Source: Bacteroidota bacterium (GTDB taxonomy: Bacteria > Bacteroidota > Bacteroidia > Chitinophagales > Chitinophagaceae). Taken from it: a DNA stretch of 64,000 bases. The DNA is taken from positions 16,664 through 80,663 of the forward strand of contig JACPEA010000016.1 in the NCBI GenBank assembly GCA_016183765.1, read 5' to 3'. Below the pieces are notes generated by a model. The model saw nothing but the letters and a program-made list of their open reading frames with translations, did no database searches and was not told the origin of the DNA. Position numbers and translations under genes: made by a program. Within the stretch, counting starts at the first letter, position 1. Each line of letters opens with the position of its first letter. Shown here piece by piece: positions 9,223-18,600 of this stretch.

Positions 9223-10272
9223 TTAATTGTAAACATCGGCGAACTGCCCTCTTTCAAAACTGGTGCACAAGTCGAACGCTTTTTGGGTGCGTTGCTGTGC
9301 GATGCCGCCGTACAAAAGTGATTTGAGTTTAGCCTCGTCATTCTTATACTGGCGCACATTTTGAAAGTAACCCGTTACCGAATTATAAGCCCCAAACAAA
9401 GTACCTCGGGTGGTGTCCATCGTCTGCGTTTCGTTGCTCATGGCATAACTGAAAGCGTTATCGCAGATATTCTTAAACGCGGTACTCAAATCATCGTCCT
9501 TGCCCGTCTGCAGATTATTGTACACTTCTTTGTTCGGACACATAGCCTGCTGGATCAGTTTCTTTACTTCGGGGTCGGTGATCTGTACTTTTGACCAACG
9601 GTTAAAAATGTTTTCCAGTTGTGCGCTTAATGTATTGGTAATACCCATTAGCTTGTGCGCCTGTTCCAACCTGTCTTTGGCATTGACCGTGTGGCGGATT
9701 TTAATGCAGTTGCTATGGTTTTTTAGTGCCGCATTGAGGGTGTTGCGGCAAACTACCCGAACCGGCGTAAAAGCGGCGGTAATACTTCCGTATCCATCGT
9801 GCGAAGTGGTGAGGAATAAATACTGTTCGATCAAATCGGAGTTACCCACTTTGATGTATTCGGGCAGTTTGGCGGTAATAAAAATACGCTCCCCTTTACC
9901 CAATGCCCCGGCGGTTTCGTATTGGATGCCCTCACCACCCACGATGGCATCAAAGAAACTGAAGGCTTCCACGTTCTGCACGATCTCATAATCCTTGCCC
10001 ACAACACCCAACACATCGCCTGTATCTTTGCGGATGGTAGCGTAGTGGGTTGTCACACGCTTCTTATAATCCATCGCCTGACCATCGGCGTTAAAGAAGT
10101 TCGTGTATAAATTTTCTTTTACCACTTTATAATCCAGCCCCGCAAAACGCAGCGCTTCTGCACTGGTGGGGTACTGGTCGATGATCTGTCCCAGGCCGTG
10201 CCAGGCTTTTTCTTTTACACTGAAAAAACTGTGTTGTCCGTTAAGTTCGTTAAAATTAATTTGGTGTGCCAT
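9223..10272 (-). CDS. DUF932 domain protein
   Basis: The 349-residue protein begins MAHQINFNELNGQHSFFSVK and has the WHGLG, VVGKDYEIVQN, TSHDGYGSITAAFTPVRVVC and NTLNAAL segments typical of DUF932 (phage/plasmid-like TIGR03299) proteins. The family is found on plasmids, phages and integrative elements. Its role is not known, though a link to DNA replication or element maintenance is often supposed. It follows a small hypothetical gene and an ssb gene on the same strand, separated by a hairpin. Confidence 0.85.
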   Translation of the reverse strand: MAHQINFNELNGQHSFFSVKEKAWHGLGQIIDQYPTSAEALRFAGLDYKVVKENLYTNFFNADGQAMDYKKRVTTHYATIRKDTGDVLGVVGKDYEIVQNVEAFSFFDAIVGGEGIQYETAGALGKGERIFITAKLPEYIKVGNSDLIEQYLFLTTSHDGYGSITAAFTPVRVVCRNTLNAALKNHSNCIKIRHTVNAKDRLEQAHKLMGITNTLSAQLENIFNRWSKVQITDPEVKKLIQQAMCPNKEVYNNLQTGKDDDLSTAFKNICDNAFSYAMSNETQTMDTTRGTLFGAYNSVTGYFQNVRQYKNDEAKLKSLLYGGIAQQRTQKAFDLCTSFERGQFADVYN

Positions 10273-10302
10273 TGTAGTTGATTTTAAAATGAATTGAAAT
10301 AA

Positions 10303-10326
10303 GGCCGGAAGGATTGCCTTCCGGCC
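10303..10326 (-). terminator. Perfect 10-bp hairpin between two minus-strand genes
   Basis: GGCCGGAAGG (10303-10312) and CCTTCCGGCC (10317-10326) form a perfect stem with a 4-base loop, between the stop of the 93-residue gene and the start of the DUF932 gene. On the minus strand it is followed by TTATTTC, a weak T tract. It may act as a terminator or transcript-stabilising hairpin. Confidence 0.5.
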
Positions 10327-10332
10327 ATTGAA

Positions 10333-10614
10333 TTACTTCCCCGCGAGGTATTTCGCAAGGCGGTTTTTGCCCCATTCGATTACGAAATCATCCCAACAAG
10401 CCGACTGGTAGATATTGTCGCTGCTTTGCTCAAACGAATCCCAATCTTTCAGCTTCTCATAATAGCTGTTATAAAACTCGTGCGCCCATGCGGTGAGTTC
10501 ATCGAGAGCGGCGATATAACCCCTTTGGGACTTCTCGTATAGTTCGGTCATGAAGTTGTCCGCCAAGCAAGCGGCGTACATGCCGATTTCGATACTGTCA
10601 TTTACAGGATACAT
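10333..10614 (-). CDS. Small uncharacterised protein (93 residues)
   Basis: I do not recognise this protein. It is acidic and rich in aromatic residues (YNSYYEKLKDWDSFEQ, IYQSACWDDFVIEW), and has no signal peptide or membrane segment. It starts 9 bases after the stop of the upstream ssb gene, so the two probably share an mRNA. Similar small genes next to ssb and DUF932 are common in Bacteroidota mobile elements. The reading frame is well supported by spacing and by tight packing between real genes. Confidence 0.65.
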   Translation of the reverse strand: MYPVNDSIEIGMYAACLADNFMTELYEKSQRGYIAALDELTAWAHEFYNSYYEKLKDWDSFEQSSDNIYQSACWDDFVIEWGKNRLAKYLAGK

Positions 10615-10623
10615 AGGTGTGTT

Positions 10624-11016
10624 TTAAAATGGTAAATCATCCAATGGTTCAGTTAATTCTCCTGCAATCACCGGCGCGGGTGCTTCTGCCGGTTTTGCCG
10701 CTGTCTTGTTGCCGCCATGCAGCTTGATGTTGTTCACATGAAAACGTAATGAGCCTTTGGCTTCACCTTTCATGTCGTTGTACACATTTAAACTGATACG
10801 ACCCTGCAATTCAACTAACGTGTCTTTGGTGAGGTACTGCGCCAAAGCGGGGTTTGCCCAATAGGAGCAATCCACATAGGTTACCACCTTGGTTACTTCG
10901 CTTGCTCCTTTTTGTTTGTAGCTGTCGTTGATCGCTACTGAAAAGTTTACAACCTGCTTTTCGCTTTTGGTTGTTTTTACTTCTGCGTCTTTGGTTACTC
11001 TTCCGATGATTTCCAT
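10624..11016 (-). CDS. ssb: Single-stranded DNA-binding protein
   Basis: The 130-residue protein has an OB-fold SSB sequence: MEIIGRVTKDAEVKTTKSEK at the start, then VVTYVDCSYWANPALAQYL and VELQGRISLNVY. It ends with the acidic tail LDDLPF, the hook that SSBs use to recruit replication and repair enzymes. It coats ssDNA during replication or transfer of the element. It is smaller and more diverged than a chromosomal SSB, and a second ssb gene lies 1.2 kb upstream. Confidence 0.9.
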   Translation of the reverse strand: MEIIGRVTKDAEVKTTKSEKQVVNFSVAINDSYKQKGASEVTKVVTYVDCSYWANPALAQYLTKDTLVELQGRISLNVYNDMKGEAKGSLRFHVNNIKLHGGNKTAAKPAEAPAPVIAGELTEPLDDLPF

Positions 11017-11059
11017 AACATTTGTTTTTAAGTATGAATAAAAAATGGGTACCGGTTAA

Positions 11060-11230
11060 TTAATGTGCTGCAAACAGGGCTAAATCCCTTGCTTCAATTT
11101 TGTTCGGTGCGTTGCGGTTGCTGTGGCGTTTAACGAGGTAGTAAATCGTCACATCTTCATTTAACAGGATCGCCCATGCTGCCTGTAATGCCCGCTTACG
11201 TGAAATGCTTTTTTGTGTTGTATTTCCCAT
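11060..11230 (-). CDS. Small basic protein (56 residues)
   Basis: A complete frame from ATG at 11230 to TAA at 11060 encodes MGNTTQKSISRKRALQAAWA and ends NKIEARDLALFAAH. It is basic and helical, with no membrane segment. It fits between ssb and a gene-free stretch, on the same strand, 43 bases upstream of the ssb start. I do not recognise the family; short basic proteins at this place could be DNA-binding, but that is a guess. Confidence 0.5.
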   Translation of the reverse strand: MGNTTQKSISRKRALQAAWAILLNEDVTIYYLVKRHSNRNAPNKIEARDLALFAAH

Positions 11231-11641
11231 GACAACTGCATGAGGTAAGAAAGCCGTGTGGTGTGTTTCATAAAATGGTCGTTTTCGGTTTTAAAAAAAT
11301 CGCACTCGGCATACGCCTCGTTCGTTCTTATCGTAGCAACCCTTCCTTGAAATAGGATTTCGCTAAAAGCAAGGCTTTGGGAATAAAAATTTCCGACCGT
11401 GGAATAAAAAGAGAGCGGAAGCGAAAGGTTTATGCCGCCGAAAGCGGAAAAGAAAAACGGTTTTTATTTCAAAACCGAAGGCAAGTCGGAATGGAAATGC
11501 AGGTGCAGGCCTTGCTTTTGGCAAAGCCTGTCAAGAAATTCGCGCAGTAATAAGGATGAAGGTGAGTGAAACTCATGTAATAAATGTTGGCCAATGAACC
11601 GAACGATGAACGTAATGCGTCGCAAGGAACGATGCCCGTTG
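11231..11641. other. Gene-free stretch with a 9-bp inverted repeat pair
   Basis: I see no credible gene here. The stretch contains TTCGGTTTT at 11284-11292 and its complement AAAACCGAA at 11471-11479, separated by purine-rich, low-complexity sequence. This could be a leader, a structured RNA or decayed sequence. Nothing in it lets me choose. Confidence 0.35.
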
Positions 11642-12220
11642 TTACAAACGCCAGCCACCCGCCTGTATAGAATGCCCAAACATGATAAACCTCACTCTTG
11701 CTTCCGGCGAGGCATTGGTAAACGACGATTGAACTGCTATGTTTAATTTCCGGCTGTACTGATCGAACCACATTTTTAAAGCGGATTTCGATTTGAGTTT
11801 GCAGCACTCTTTAAAATCGAACAACTGTTCTTCGGTCAATATTATCTCATCGTCATAGACCACTATGTACGTCCAGTCGTAGCCCTTCCATTTGATGTAT
11901 CGTTCAGCCACTTCTTTGCGCACATCCAGTTGCTTATGACCTTCAAAACCCCGCGGCTTGATCTCCACCAGAAAAGCCTCGCCGGTGATCTTATGGCGAA
12001 TGAGAAAGTCGGGCGTATAATTACCATTGTTGCCGCGCAAATACTCCGTTGGTTCGAGCGATGCGCGTTCATAATAAATAATCACTCTCTCGCGCAGGAA
12101 TTCGTAATCTTCAATAATGGAGATGGCATATTTTAATTCGGTGAGGGAATCAAACCGGCATCCCCAGTTGGATATTTTCTGCGATTTGATGTATGTGAAA
12201 TTTTTTTGACTGGTTGACAT
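11642..12220 (-). CDS. TnsA-like PD-(D/E)XK nuclease domain protein
   Basis: The 192-residue protein resembles the N-terminal catalytic domain of TnsA, the endonuclease that makes 5'-end cuts in Tn7 transposition. The GNYTPDFLIR segment (Asp71) followed by EAFLVEIKPRG (Glu86, Lys88) gives the PD-(D/E)XK site, and a Glu in FDSLTELKYA supplies the helical acid. No TnsB/TnsC partner is visible, so a Tn7 transposase is not supported. Stand-alone TnsA-like proteins of this kind are frequent beside ssb genes in Bacteroidota elements. Its start is 17 bases downstream of the second ssb stop, which suggests one transcript. Confidence 0.72.
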   Translation of the reverse strand: MSTSQKNFTYIKSQKISNWGCRFDSLTELKYAISIIEDYEFLRERVIIYYERASLEPTEYLRGNNGNYTPDFLIRHKITGEAFLVEIKPRGFEGHKQLDVRKEVAERYIKWKGYDWTYIVVYDDEIILTEEQLFDFKECCKLKSKSALKMWFDQYSRKLNIAVQSSFTNASPEARVRFIMFGHSIQAGGWRL

Positions 12221-12237
12221 GACGAATGGTTTGGAGG

Positions 12238-12567
12238 TTAGCGATCGAGGTTCAGGATGGTGGTGGCTTTTATTTCGGAGATATACCGTTTATGGCCCTG
12301 CTCATCGGAAAAAGTGCGGTGGTGGATTTCGCCCTGCACGAGTATGTGACTGCCTTTAATGAAATTGCCGGGAATCTTTTCTGCCAGCTGATCCCAGGCC
12401 AGTATATCATGCCAAGTAACTTTACGGATCACGTTGCCAGCGTTGTCCCTGCGGTAATAATCCGTGGCGAGCCTTAACCGCGCCACTCTCGAACCGTTGA
12501 CGGCAATCCGGCTGGTGGGGTCGTTGCCTAAGTAACCTATTAACTGTGTGTGATTCTGTGTTTTCAT
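12238..12567 (-). CDS. Second single-stranded DNA-binding protein, no acidic tail
   Basis: A 109-residue SSB-type OB fold starts at MKTQNHTQLIGYLGNDPTSR and includes VTWHDILAWDQLAEKIPGNF and GSHILVQGEIHHRTF. The start at 12567 is preferred over an earlier frame opening because SSBs begin just before the first OB strand. It ends TTILNLDR and lacks the acidic DDxPF hook of the other SSB in this region. It may therefore bind ssDNA without recruiting host partners, or serve as a mixed-oligomer partner. It heads the transcript with the TnsA-like gene. Confidence 0.85.
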   Translation of the reverse strand: MKTQNHTQLIGYLGNDPTSRIAVNGSRVARLRLATDYYRRDNAGNVIRKVTWHDILAWDQLAEKIPGNFIKGSHILVQGEIHHRTFSDEQGHKRYISEIKATTILNLDR

Positions 12568-12685
12568 AACAAGGTGTTTTTGTTGGTACAAAGCTCAACA
12601 CCTATAACCTGGAAGAAAAGCGTTAAGCGAATCCGTTTCGTTTAAGAAACGTTTCACACGGATTGAATTTTTGTATATTTATACT

Positions 12686-13084
12686 ATGAACGAGGAAATC
12701 CAACTCACTGAAAGGCATTGCCTGAACTGCGACAAGGCATTGGATTCAAAGATGCGGAGAGATGCTAAATTCTGTAACACGTATTGCCGGACGGAGTTTA
12801 ATAACAAGCGACGTTACGGCCTTCACCCGGATGTTGTCAAGGTGGACAAGATACTTCACCGAAATTTTGAGATACTGGAAGCGGCTTTAAAGGATAAGGA
12901 ATACGTTTATGTGAAAAAAGAAAAGATGCTGCGACAGGGATTCAGTTTCGATTATTATACGCAAGCTAAAAATGAATACCATTATTGCTACACACTTTGT
13001 TATAAATCAAGTGATGCTGAAAAGATATGGATCGGCCGAGGCTTTAACTCAATTGTTAAAAAATACGATCAATACAATCAATAA
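12686..13084 (+). CDS. Small zinc-knuckle protein
   Basis: The 132-residue protein has an N-terminal zinc-binding pattern: CLNCDKALDSKMRRDAKFC followed by NTYCRTEFNNKRRYG. CxxC plus CxxxC with the RRDAKFC signature matches small zinc-ribbon proteins frequent in Bacteroidota. The start at 12686 (MNEEIQLTERH) is preferred over the earlier in-frame opening because TATTTATACT just before it looks like a promoter -7 region. The C-terminal half is basic and unassigned. It is divergent from the ssb/TnsA unit and followed 2 bases later by another small gene. Confidence 0.68.
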   Translation: MNEEIQLTERHCLNCDKALDSKMRRDAKFCNTYCRTEFNNKRRYGLHPDVVKVDKILHRNFEILEAALKDKEYVYVKKEKMLRQGFSFDYYTQAKNEYHYCYTLCYKSSDAEKIWIGRGFNSIVKKYDQYNQ

Positions 13085-13086
13085 AT

Positions 13087-13341
13087 ATGGAAGAACTGTA
13101 CGAAATGGTTAAAGGGCTGCATAATCTACTTGAACATAAACGGGCCGAAATTGAGAAATCAGGAAAGACAATGGACAGCTATCTTCTTGATGAGTTTGTC
13201 AACCAGGAAAGGGAGATCGGAGATTTTGCAAAAAGTGTATCGCTTGTGAATGTTTCTACGTTCGAGATAACGGTGGTGATAGAGAATTTTAAAAGAGGCG
13301 CCGATGGGATCAAGGAACGTATTGCAAATATCGGCAAGTAG
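13087..13341 (+). CDS. Small helical uncharacterised protein (84 residues)
   Basis: The protein is hydrophilic and likely helical (EELYEMVKGLHNLLEHKRAE, then FVNQEREIGDFAKSV). It starts 2 bases after the stop of the zinc-knuckle gene, so it is translated from the same mRNA. I do not recognise a family. It ends 17 bases before the convergent SIR2 gene. Confidence 0.6.
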   Translation: MEELYEMVKGLHNLLEHKRAEIEKSGKTMDSYLLDEFVNQEREIGDFAKSVSLVNVSTFEITVVIENFKRGADGIKERIANIGK

Positions 13342-13358
13342 AACCAAGTAAAGGATAG

Positions 13359-14588
13359 CTATACGTCCAGCAACTTCATGTAATCACTAAAGCTAACCTG
13401 TGTTACACCTGCCTGAATATGCCTGATGGTCTGATACTTTTCAAGCAGCGCATCATCCGGTCGAACCGGATCAATTATTATCATTGGATTCCCTCCGGGA
13501 AGAAAGAACTTTTCCAGCATCGAATTAATACCGGGATCATGGAAGCCATAACCAATAACAATCATAAGAGAGGAAGCGCTTATATTTTCCGTAAAGTGAT
13601 TGAATAGTGATTTATAAAACAGATCGTTTGAATAGAAGCGTATCTTATTTGTGGTGCCAGTCAGGAAGTCGGGCGCTATTTCATTATGCAGAGAGCGAAA
13701 TTCAGATTTGCCTGTCTGCTGATTTTTGGCTTCGATAAAATATTCTGAAATACCATAGCCTGATTTGATGTGTACCCGCTGTTGGTCCGGTAATTCCGTA
13801 TAGCCGATTGTTGAATCTATACTTCCATGAAGTTTATACAGGCGGAGTGGCTTTTCATAATTGCCAGTAAAATATTCCAACTTTACATAGTAGCTTTTTG
13901 AAACATCCGCATCTTTCCAGTCAAAACTACTCATTCCATAATAGGGAGAGCCGGCAAGGGTGTATCCGTCTGAAAAATGCTGAAACAAATTTGAATGATG
14001 CCTGCCCAGGTAATCAAAGAACAGATCATGGTTCAGCGTATGTACGTGAACTGTATGCCCTTGTTCGAGCATGTGAGAAATAAAACCAATAAAAGCATCA
14101 TAATGGCCGTAATTGAGGCAACTTATATCTGAAACATACCTGTTGTTGAAAAGCAGGCTTGCTACCAGTTGGTTGAACGTTCGGTTGAAGTCATTGATGC
14201 GGTTGTAGCAATCCCTGTGTCCATCCTGACCTTTTAAGACAGTTTTGTTGAACTCGCTGTAAAAAGTTTCAATCGCTTCTTTGTGAGGAGAGTTTTTATC
14301 AGCGAGATAGGATGAATAGAAATCGTAGAAGGTCTCGTAATGAAATTGCAGTCCTTCCCTAAGCACACGATCGTTATAATATTCCAGGAACTTCTGCAGG
14401 AACATCCGTTCATCCCAGCGACTCCAGCGATTGTTGTCTGTCTGCCCATTTAAAAAAAACGAAATCTGATTGGAGCCGATGATGATTTCTTCTTCGCTAA
14501 TCTTTCCAAGACGCTTATTGAGTTGCTGCACCGAAGGCAGACCTTCGGGAATGGAGAACCCTGAACCAAGTAACAGAGAAACATTCAT
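13359..14588 (-). CDS. SIR2-like domain protein, candidate defence NADase
   Basis: The 409-residue protein has the SIR2 NAD-binding signatures: LLGSGFSIPEG (residues 6-16), TLNHDLFF (184-191), YKLHGSID (251-258, candidate catalytic His254) and VIGYGFHDPGIN (344-355). It lacks the zinc module of protein deacetylases, so it belongs with the SIR2-like proteins that degrade NAD+ in phage-defence systems such as Thoeris, DSR and SIR2-HerA. It is the last gene of a three-gene minus-strand operon, with gaps of 26 and 21 bases. The partners are a membrane protein and a very large nuclease-like protein. A defence role is inference from family and context. Confidence 0.82.
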   Translation of the reverse strand: MNVSLLLGSGFSIPEGLPSVQQLNKRLGKISEEEIIIGSNQISFFLNGQTDNNRWSRWDERMFLQKFLEYYNDRVLREGLQFHYETFYDFYSSYLADKNSPHKEAIETFYSEFNKTVLKGQDGHRDCYNRINDFNRTFNQLVASLLFNNRYVSDISCLNYGHYDAFIGFISHMLEQGHTVHVHTLNHDLFFDYLGRHHSNLFQHFSDGYTLAGSPYYGMSSFDWKDADVSKSYYVKLEYFTGNYEKPLRLYKLHGSIDSTIGYTELPDQQRVHIKSGYGISEYFIEAKNQQTGKSEFRSLHNEIAPDFLTGTTNKIRFYSNDLFYKSLFNHFTENISASSLMIVIGYGFHDPGINSMLEKFFLPGGNPMIIIDPVRPDDALLEKYQTIRHIQAGVTQVSFSDYMKLLDV

Positions 14589-14614
14589 TGCAGCAGCGGA
14601 TTTTACATTAACGA

Positions 14615-15640
14615 TTATAGTGCGAGCGAAGTTTTTAAAAGCGAACTTAACTGATCATTGTTTGAAAATGAAATGACCTGTAATTGCCCCTCATTTTCAG
14701 TAAGCAGTTTTTGGTCTGCCTCTTTCAGGGAAGCGGAAGTAATAAAAATCAAAGGTTTGTTTTCTTTTTCGATCAACTGGCAGCAGTGCCTTATTTCATG
14801 CTCTGACAAATCCGATTTAGAAAAATGGTTATACAGCAGGTGCTCCTTGCCTTTAATCGTTACCGCATAAATCGTCCTGGCATTTTCTCCCAACGGATAA
14901 TCATAAGTAAACAGGCCCAATTCTTTCAGCGCTTCCATGATCCGTTTTTCGGAAAGTATATTGTTTAGTTGCCAAAGAATTTCCTGGGAACTTTCATGGA
15001 GTTTGTCCAGTATGGCCGAAATGCAGATATAGAAATAGGGAAGTATGATACACCCGAAGAGAATTAAAAAAGTGATCCAACCTGTATGGACCATCGGCCG
15101 GAGGTAAATAAAATAGCTGACCACAAAAAGAAAATAGAAATGCCACACATCGGTGATGAGTGCATTTTTGATGGAGATAATTTCAGACCTGGTTTCTTTT
15201 TTTGAATATTCCTCGACAAAATTGCGCAGTTCTTCTGTGTACATGGCGGCGGTAACCCTGCGCCCTTTAAAATCCACTTTCAACAGTTTGAAAGAATCCA
15301 GCAGTTTCAGGATACCGGAAGAAGTGCTTTTGTCTATCGTTAAGGAAGGCGGATATTTGTGTGCGAGGTATTTGAGTGGTAAGAATGATATTATCGGCAG
15401 CACCTGAAACAAAATTGCCCAGGCGATGCCGTAGAACGCGATGCAAAGCAAAATTCTTCCGCTCATTACAAATTCAAGCCATGCGGCGGTGTCAGTCCAG
15501 TTGAAATACCGGTATTTGCCTACACAGAGTTCATATATATTCGCTGCAAGGATGATGGTGAAAACCATTTTTGCCACTTTGATCAGCAGCGCGCCCAATT
15601 TCTCGGGCATTTCCATTAATGTCTTTACAATTTCTAACAT
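14615..15640 (-). CDS. Membrane protein with four helices and a soluble C-terminal domain
   Basis: The 341-residue protein has two membrane pairs: near residues 20-40 and 62-88 (LLCIAFYGIAWAILFQVLP), and near 168-210 (FYFLFVVSYFIYL, ITFLILFGCIILPYFYICI). The last 110 residues form a soluble alpha/beta domain (ENARTIYAVTIKGKEHLLY, then KPLIFITSASLKEADQKLL). Its strand-helix pattern resembles Mrr-like nuclease folds, but I cannot see a complete D...ExK site. It lies between the SIR2 and the 1243-residue gene in one operon. Membrane effector or anchor for the system is inference. I do not recognise a named family. Confidence 0.6.
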   Translation of the reverse strand: MLEIVKTLMEMPEKLGALLIKVAKMVFTIILAANIYELCVGKYRYFNWTDTAAWLEFVMSGRILLCIAFYGIAWAILFQVLPIISFLPLKYLAHKYPPSLTIDKSTSSGILKLLDSFKLLKVDFKGRRVTAAMYTEELRNFVEEYSKKETRSEIISIKNALITDVWHFYFLFVVSYFIYLRPMVHTGWITFLILFGCIILPYFYICISAILDKLHESSQEILWQLNNILSEKRIMEALKELGLFTYDYPLGENARTIYAVTIKGKEHLLYNHFSKSDLSEHEIRHCCQLIEKENKPLIFITSASLKEADQKLLTENEGQLQVISFSNNDQLSSLLKTSLAL

Positions 15641-15661
15641 AGAGCAGTTATCATTCTTTCT

Positions 15662-18600
15662 TTATCTGATCAATTCGTCTATCTGCGCTTCTTCGTCCGC
15701 ACGTTTAGCGTCATACTCGTATTCTTCTGCAATTGCTTTGAATATAGCTGATGTTTTCGGCCAGGTGTGCATGGTCTGTTTATGCATTGATTCAAAACGT
15801 GCAGCGAGATTTCTTTCCTGCTGGCCACCTTCATAAGCGGATTTTACATAAGTTCCACGCTGGTTGCGCAAAGCGACCCGGAATCCTGACACTAACCTGT
15901 CGGTACCAATCTGATCGATGAGTTCGCAAATTACCAGTGGAGGTGCTGCATCGTTGTTCTTTGGAAAATAGGAGAGAATTTTTCCGAGTTCACCATCGCA
16001 GCTTTTCAGGCGGTTCGCTTTTTCTGCAAGTTCGCGTACCGTAGTTACCCAACCCCTGACTTTTTGTTCGTCAACTGAACCGTCAGGCTGTATTCCCGGA
16101 ATGGTGCGCCAACTGTTGAGCAGATCGCGGGATGCTTTTGCCATTGCATGTTTTTTTTGCCATTCTTCTTCACTGAGTTCTACCCTTGGGCCTTCGTCTT
16201 CGCGGTATTGCATGGACAGCACTTCTACGAAAAAGGCTGGTTTGGTTTCCAGCTCGCGGTACAATGTCACGGGTTCGTATGGACTGTGGCGGTCGGTCAG
16301 GAATGCGAGGTACAGGACTTCGAGGTTTGCCATGCGTTCTTCGTCTATTTCATTTCTTTTGTGCAGGCTTTCAAACATACGACCAACGTTGTGCGCGCGC
16401 AGGTGGACGGTTTCGGCGGAGTGGATTGTTGCTGCATTGTATAAGATAGCGGCGATCATTTCGCTGGTCAATTCTTCAGGACCGTAGGATGCTTTTTCCA
16501 GTAAGGTTAAATGACGGTTGGCTGTTGTCATTTTTTCAAAACGATATTGTTTTTGCTGTTCGGTTTTTCCGTTGAACCATACATCTGCTTTCGACCAGAA
16601 CAATTTCTGTACGGCAGGATCGGCCTTTTCTAAGAGGGCAAATGTGAAATCGCTGTCGGGTAAGGCCCAAAAGAAAGCGGCCTGCTGACCGGAAGTAAAA
16701 GGCAAAGTTTGAATCCTGTCAACAGTTGTGCTGATCCATTCTTCGCCGGAGCGTTTTACGTTTGCGATGATGTACCAATGGGCGAAATTGGCGCGGGTGT
16801 TATCGTCAGAGGCGAGTAGGTTCAACACTTTATTCTGCTCGTCAATGCTGATGGAGATGTGACCGAGAAAATAGCCCAGCCATCTTGCATTCTCTGTTCT
16901 GCCGACCGCCTGCATTATCGCATCCAGGCCATCCTGTTGGTACATTTCCTGCATGGCGTCAACGCGCATTTTTTCGAGGACCCCCTCATGATCAAAATAC
17001 CTGCCGCCTTCTGTAAAAAGATGCAGGTGTTTGGCCACAGGGTTTTGCGGCTCAAAAGTTCTGAATACTTCTTCTATGCCAAGGAGGTAGGATTCAGGGA
17101 TCGCCCAATCCTGTTCCTGGTGCTCACGATGGTTGTCCAGTATTTCACGTAAACCATCTGCTATCGCGAAGGAATCTTCATCGCTGATCACTGAGCGGAT
17201 GGAAAGAAGGCAGTCAAGTACTTTGCGATGATCGTCTAAATAAAGACGCGTTATCGCTTTTGTCAATGCCAGTAATTTCTCTGCGTTGCCTTGGTGGTGT
17301 GTCGTTAACCAATCAACCAGGAAAGTATTAAAATCGTTGAACTCAGCGTTGGTTGGTTCGTACTCGGTTGTTGTATTGTTGCGCCAGTTGCAACGTGTAA
17401 TGGGATGTGCAATACCGTGATGATCGGGAAGCAGGTTCATCAGTAAGGTCCATGCCGTACCAGGCATCACCTCACCCAGTTTTTCCAGCACTAACCTTCT
17501 TTTGTGAAAAGGCGTATCTATCTGCACATACCAAGGGACGTAGATCTCGCGAAGACTGTTCATCGCTGTATTAGTGATTGTCACCCTGTTATCATACTTT
17601 GAGAGTTTACCTAACAGGAGGGTGACACGCAGGAGATAGGACTCTTGCGTGGCGAGACTTTCCAGCGCCCATAATAAACCGGTATGATGACTGTGCGGGG
17701 TCAGGCCGCCCGAGGTTTCAATGAAGAGTTCACAGATGCTTTCCGGCCGGTTGGTTAGTGCTTCTTCCATTTCGTTCAGGAATACATCCGGCGCGGCTTC
17801 GGCAAAGCCCGGCAGGTAGCGGTAGACCGAACATAGTTTGCGGCCGTCGGCCCCGTTCAATATTGTTTTTATTATGCCATCAACAAATCTTTGCGGCTGT
17901 TCCATTCCCTGTATATTGAAATCATCGCCGAAAACGGCGATCATCACCAGGCTATGCAACATGCCTTTTTTCAGGACAGACGAGTACTCAAATTTCTTTC
18001 CCAACAGGCCAGCCATCATCTGCTTTTCCGGTTCCAGTTCCAACGCGGGATTGAGTTCGCTTAAGACCAACAGGCTGTACTGTTTCAACAGGTCGAAATC
18101 TTTGCGACGTGTATTCTGCGCCAAGATCGACCAAGCATCCAATGCGGAAGTGATTTTCCAGACGGTGCCTATTTTCAGTACGGGCGGGTCCTTCTGCAGT
18201 GTCCAGGGCAGCAATTTTTCGATATAGGTTTCGTATTCCATCCCTGACAGGGCCGCCAGTAACTGTTTATCGCCTGGACAGTTCTCGTTCCAGCCGCCAG
18301 CGAGTAAGGCAGGAATGATCACTGCCGGATGGTCGCCCTTCGCCCAGTCCGGTCGTTGGTTCTGTACAAACTGTAATAGCCTCCGCAACACCGAAAGGCT
18401 CTGCGCGGAATCTTTGGAGAGGTTGAAAGATTCATCATAAGAAAATCCCATTTCCTGCAATGCTTTTTCAAAACCTTCTTTGCGCAGTCGGGGCAGTACA
18501 AATGTGTCGCCGCCCCTCGCAGTTACATCTGCCACCAGTAATACATGATGGCCGTTTCTTACCGCCTGGTTGAGCAAACCGGAATCTTCAAAATTCATGA

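Noticed and set aside
11464..11807. Overlapping minus-strand frames near the 3' end of the TnsA-like gene
   Set aside because: They overlap each other and the TnsA-like gene, start poorly, and have arbitrary Cys/His-rich composition.
12605..12660. Short inverted repeat CGTTTC/GAAACG before the zinc-knuckle gene
   Set aside because: The arms are only six bases and AT-rich, with no conserved place relative to the promoter. The evidence is too weak for an operator.
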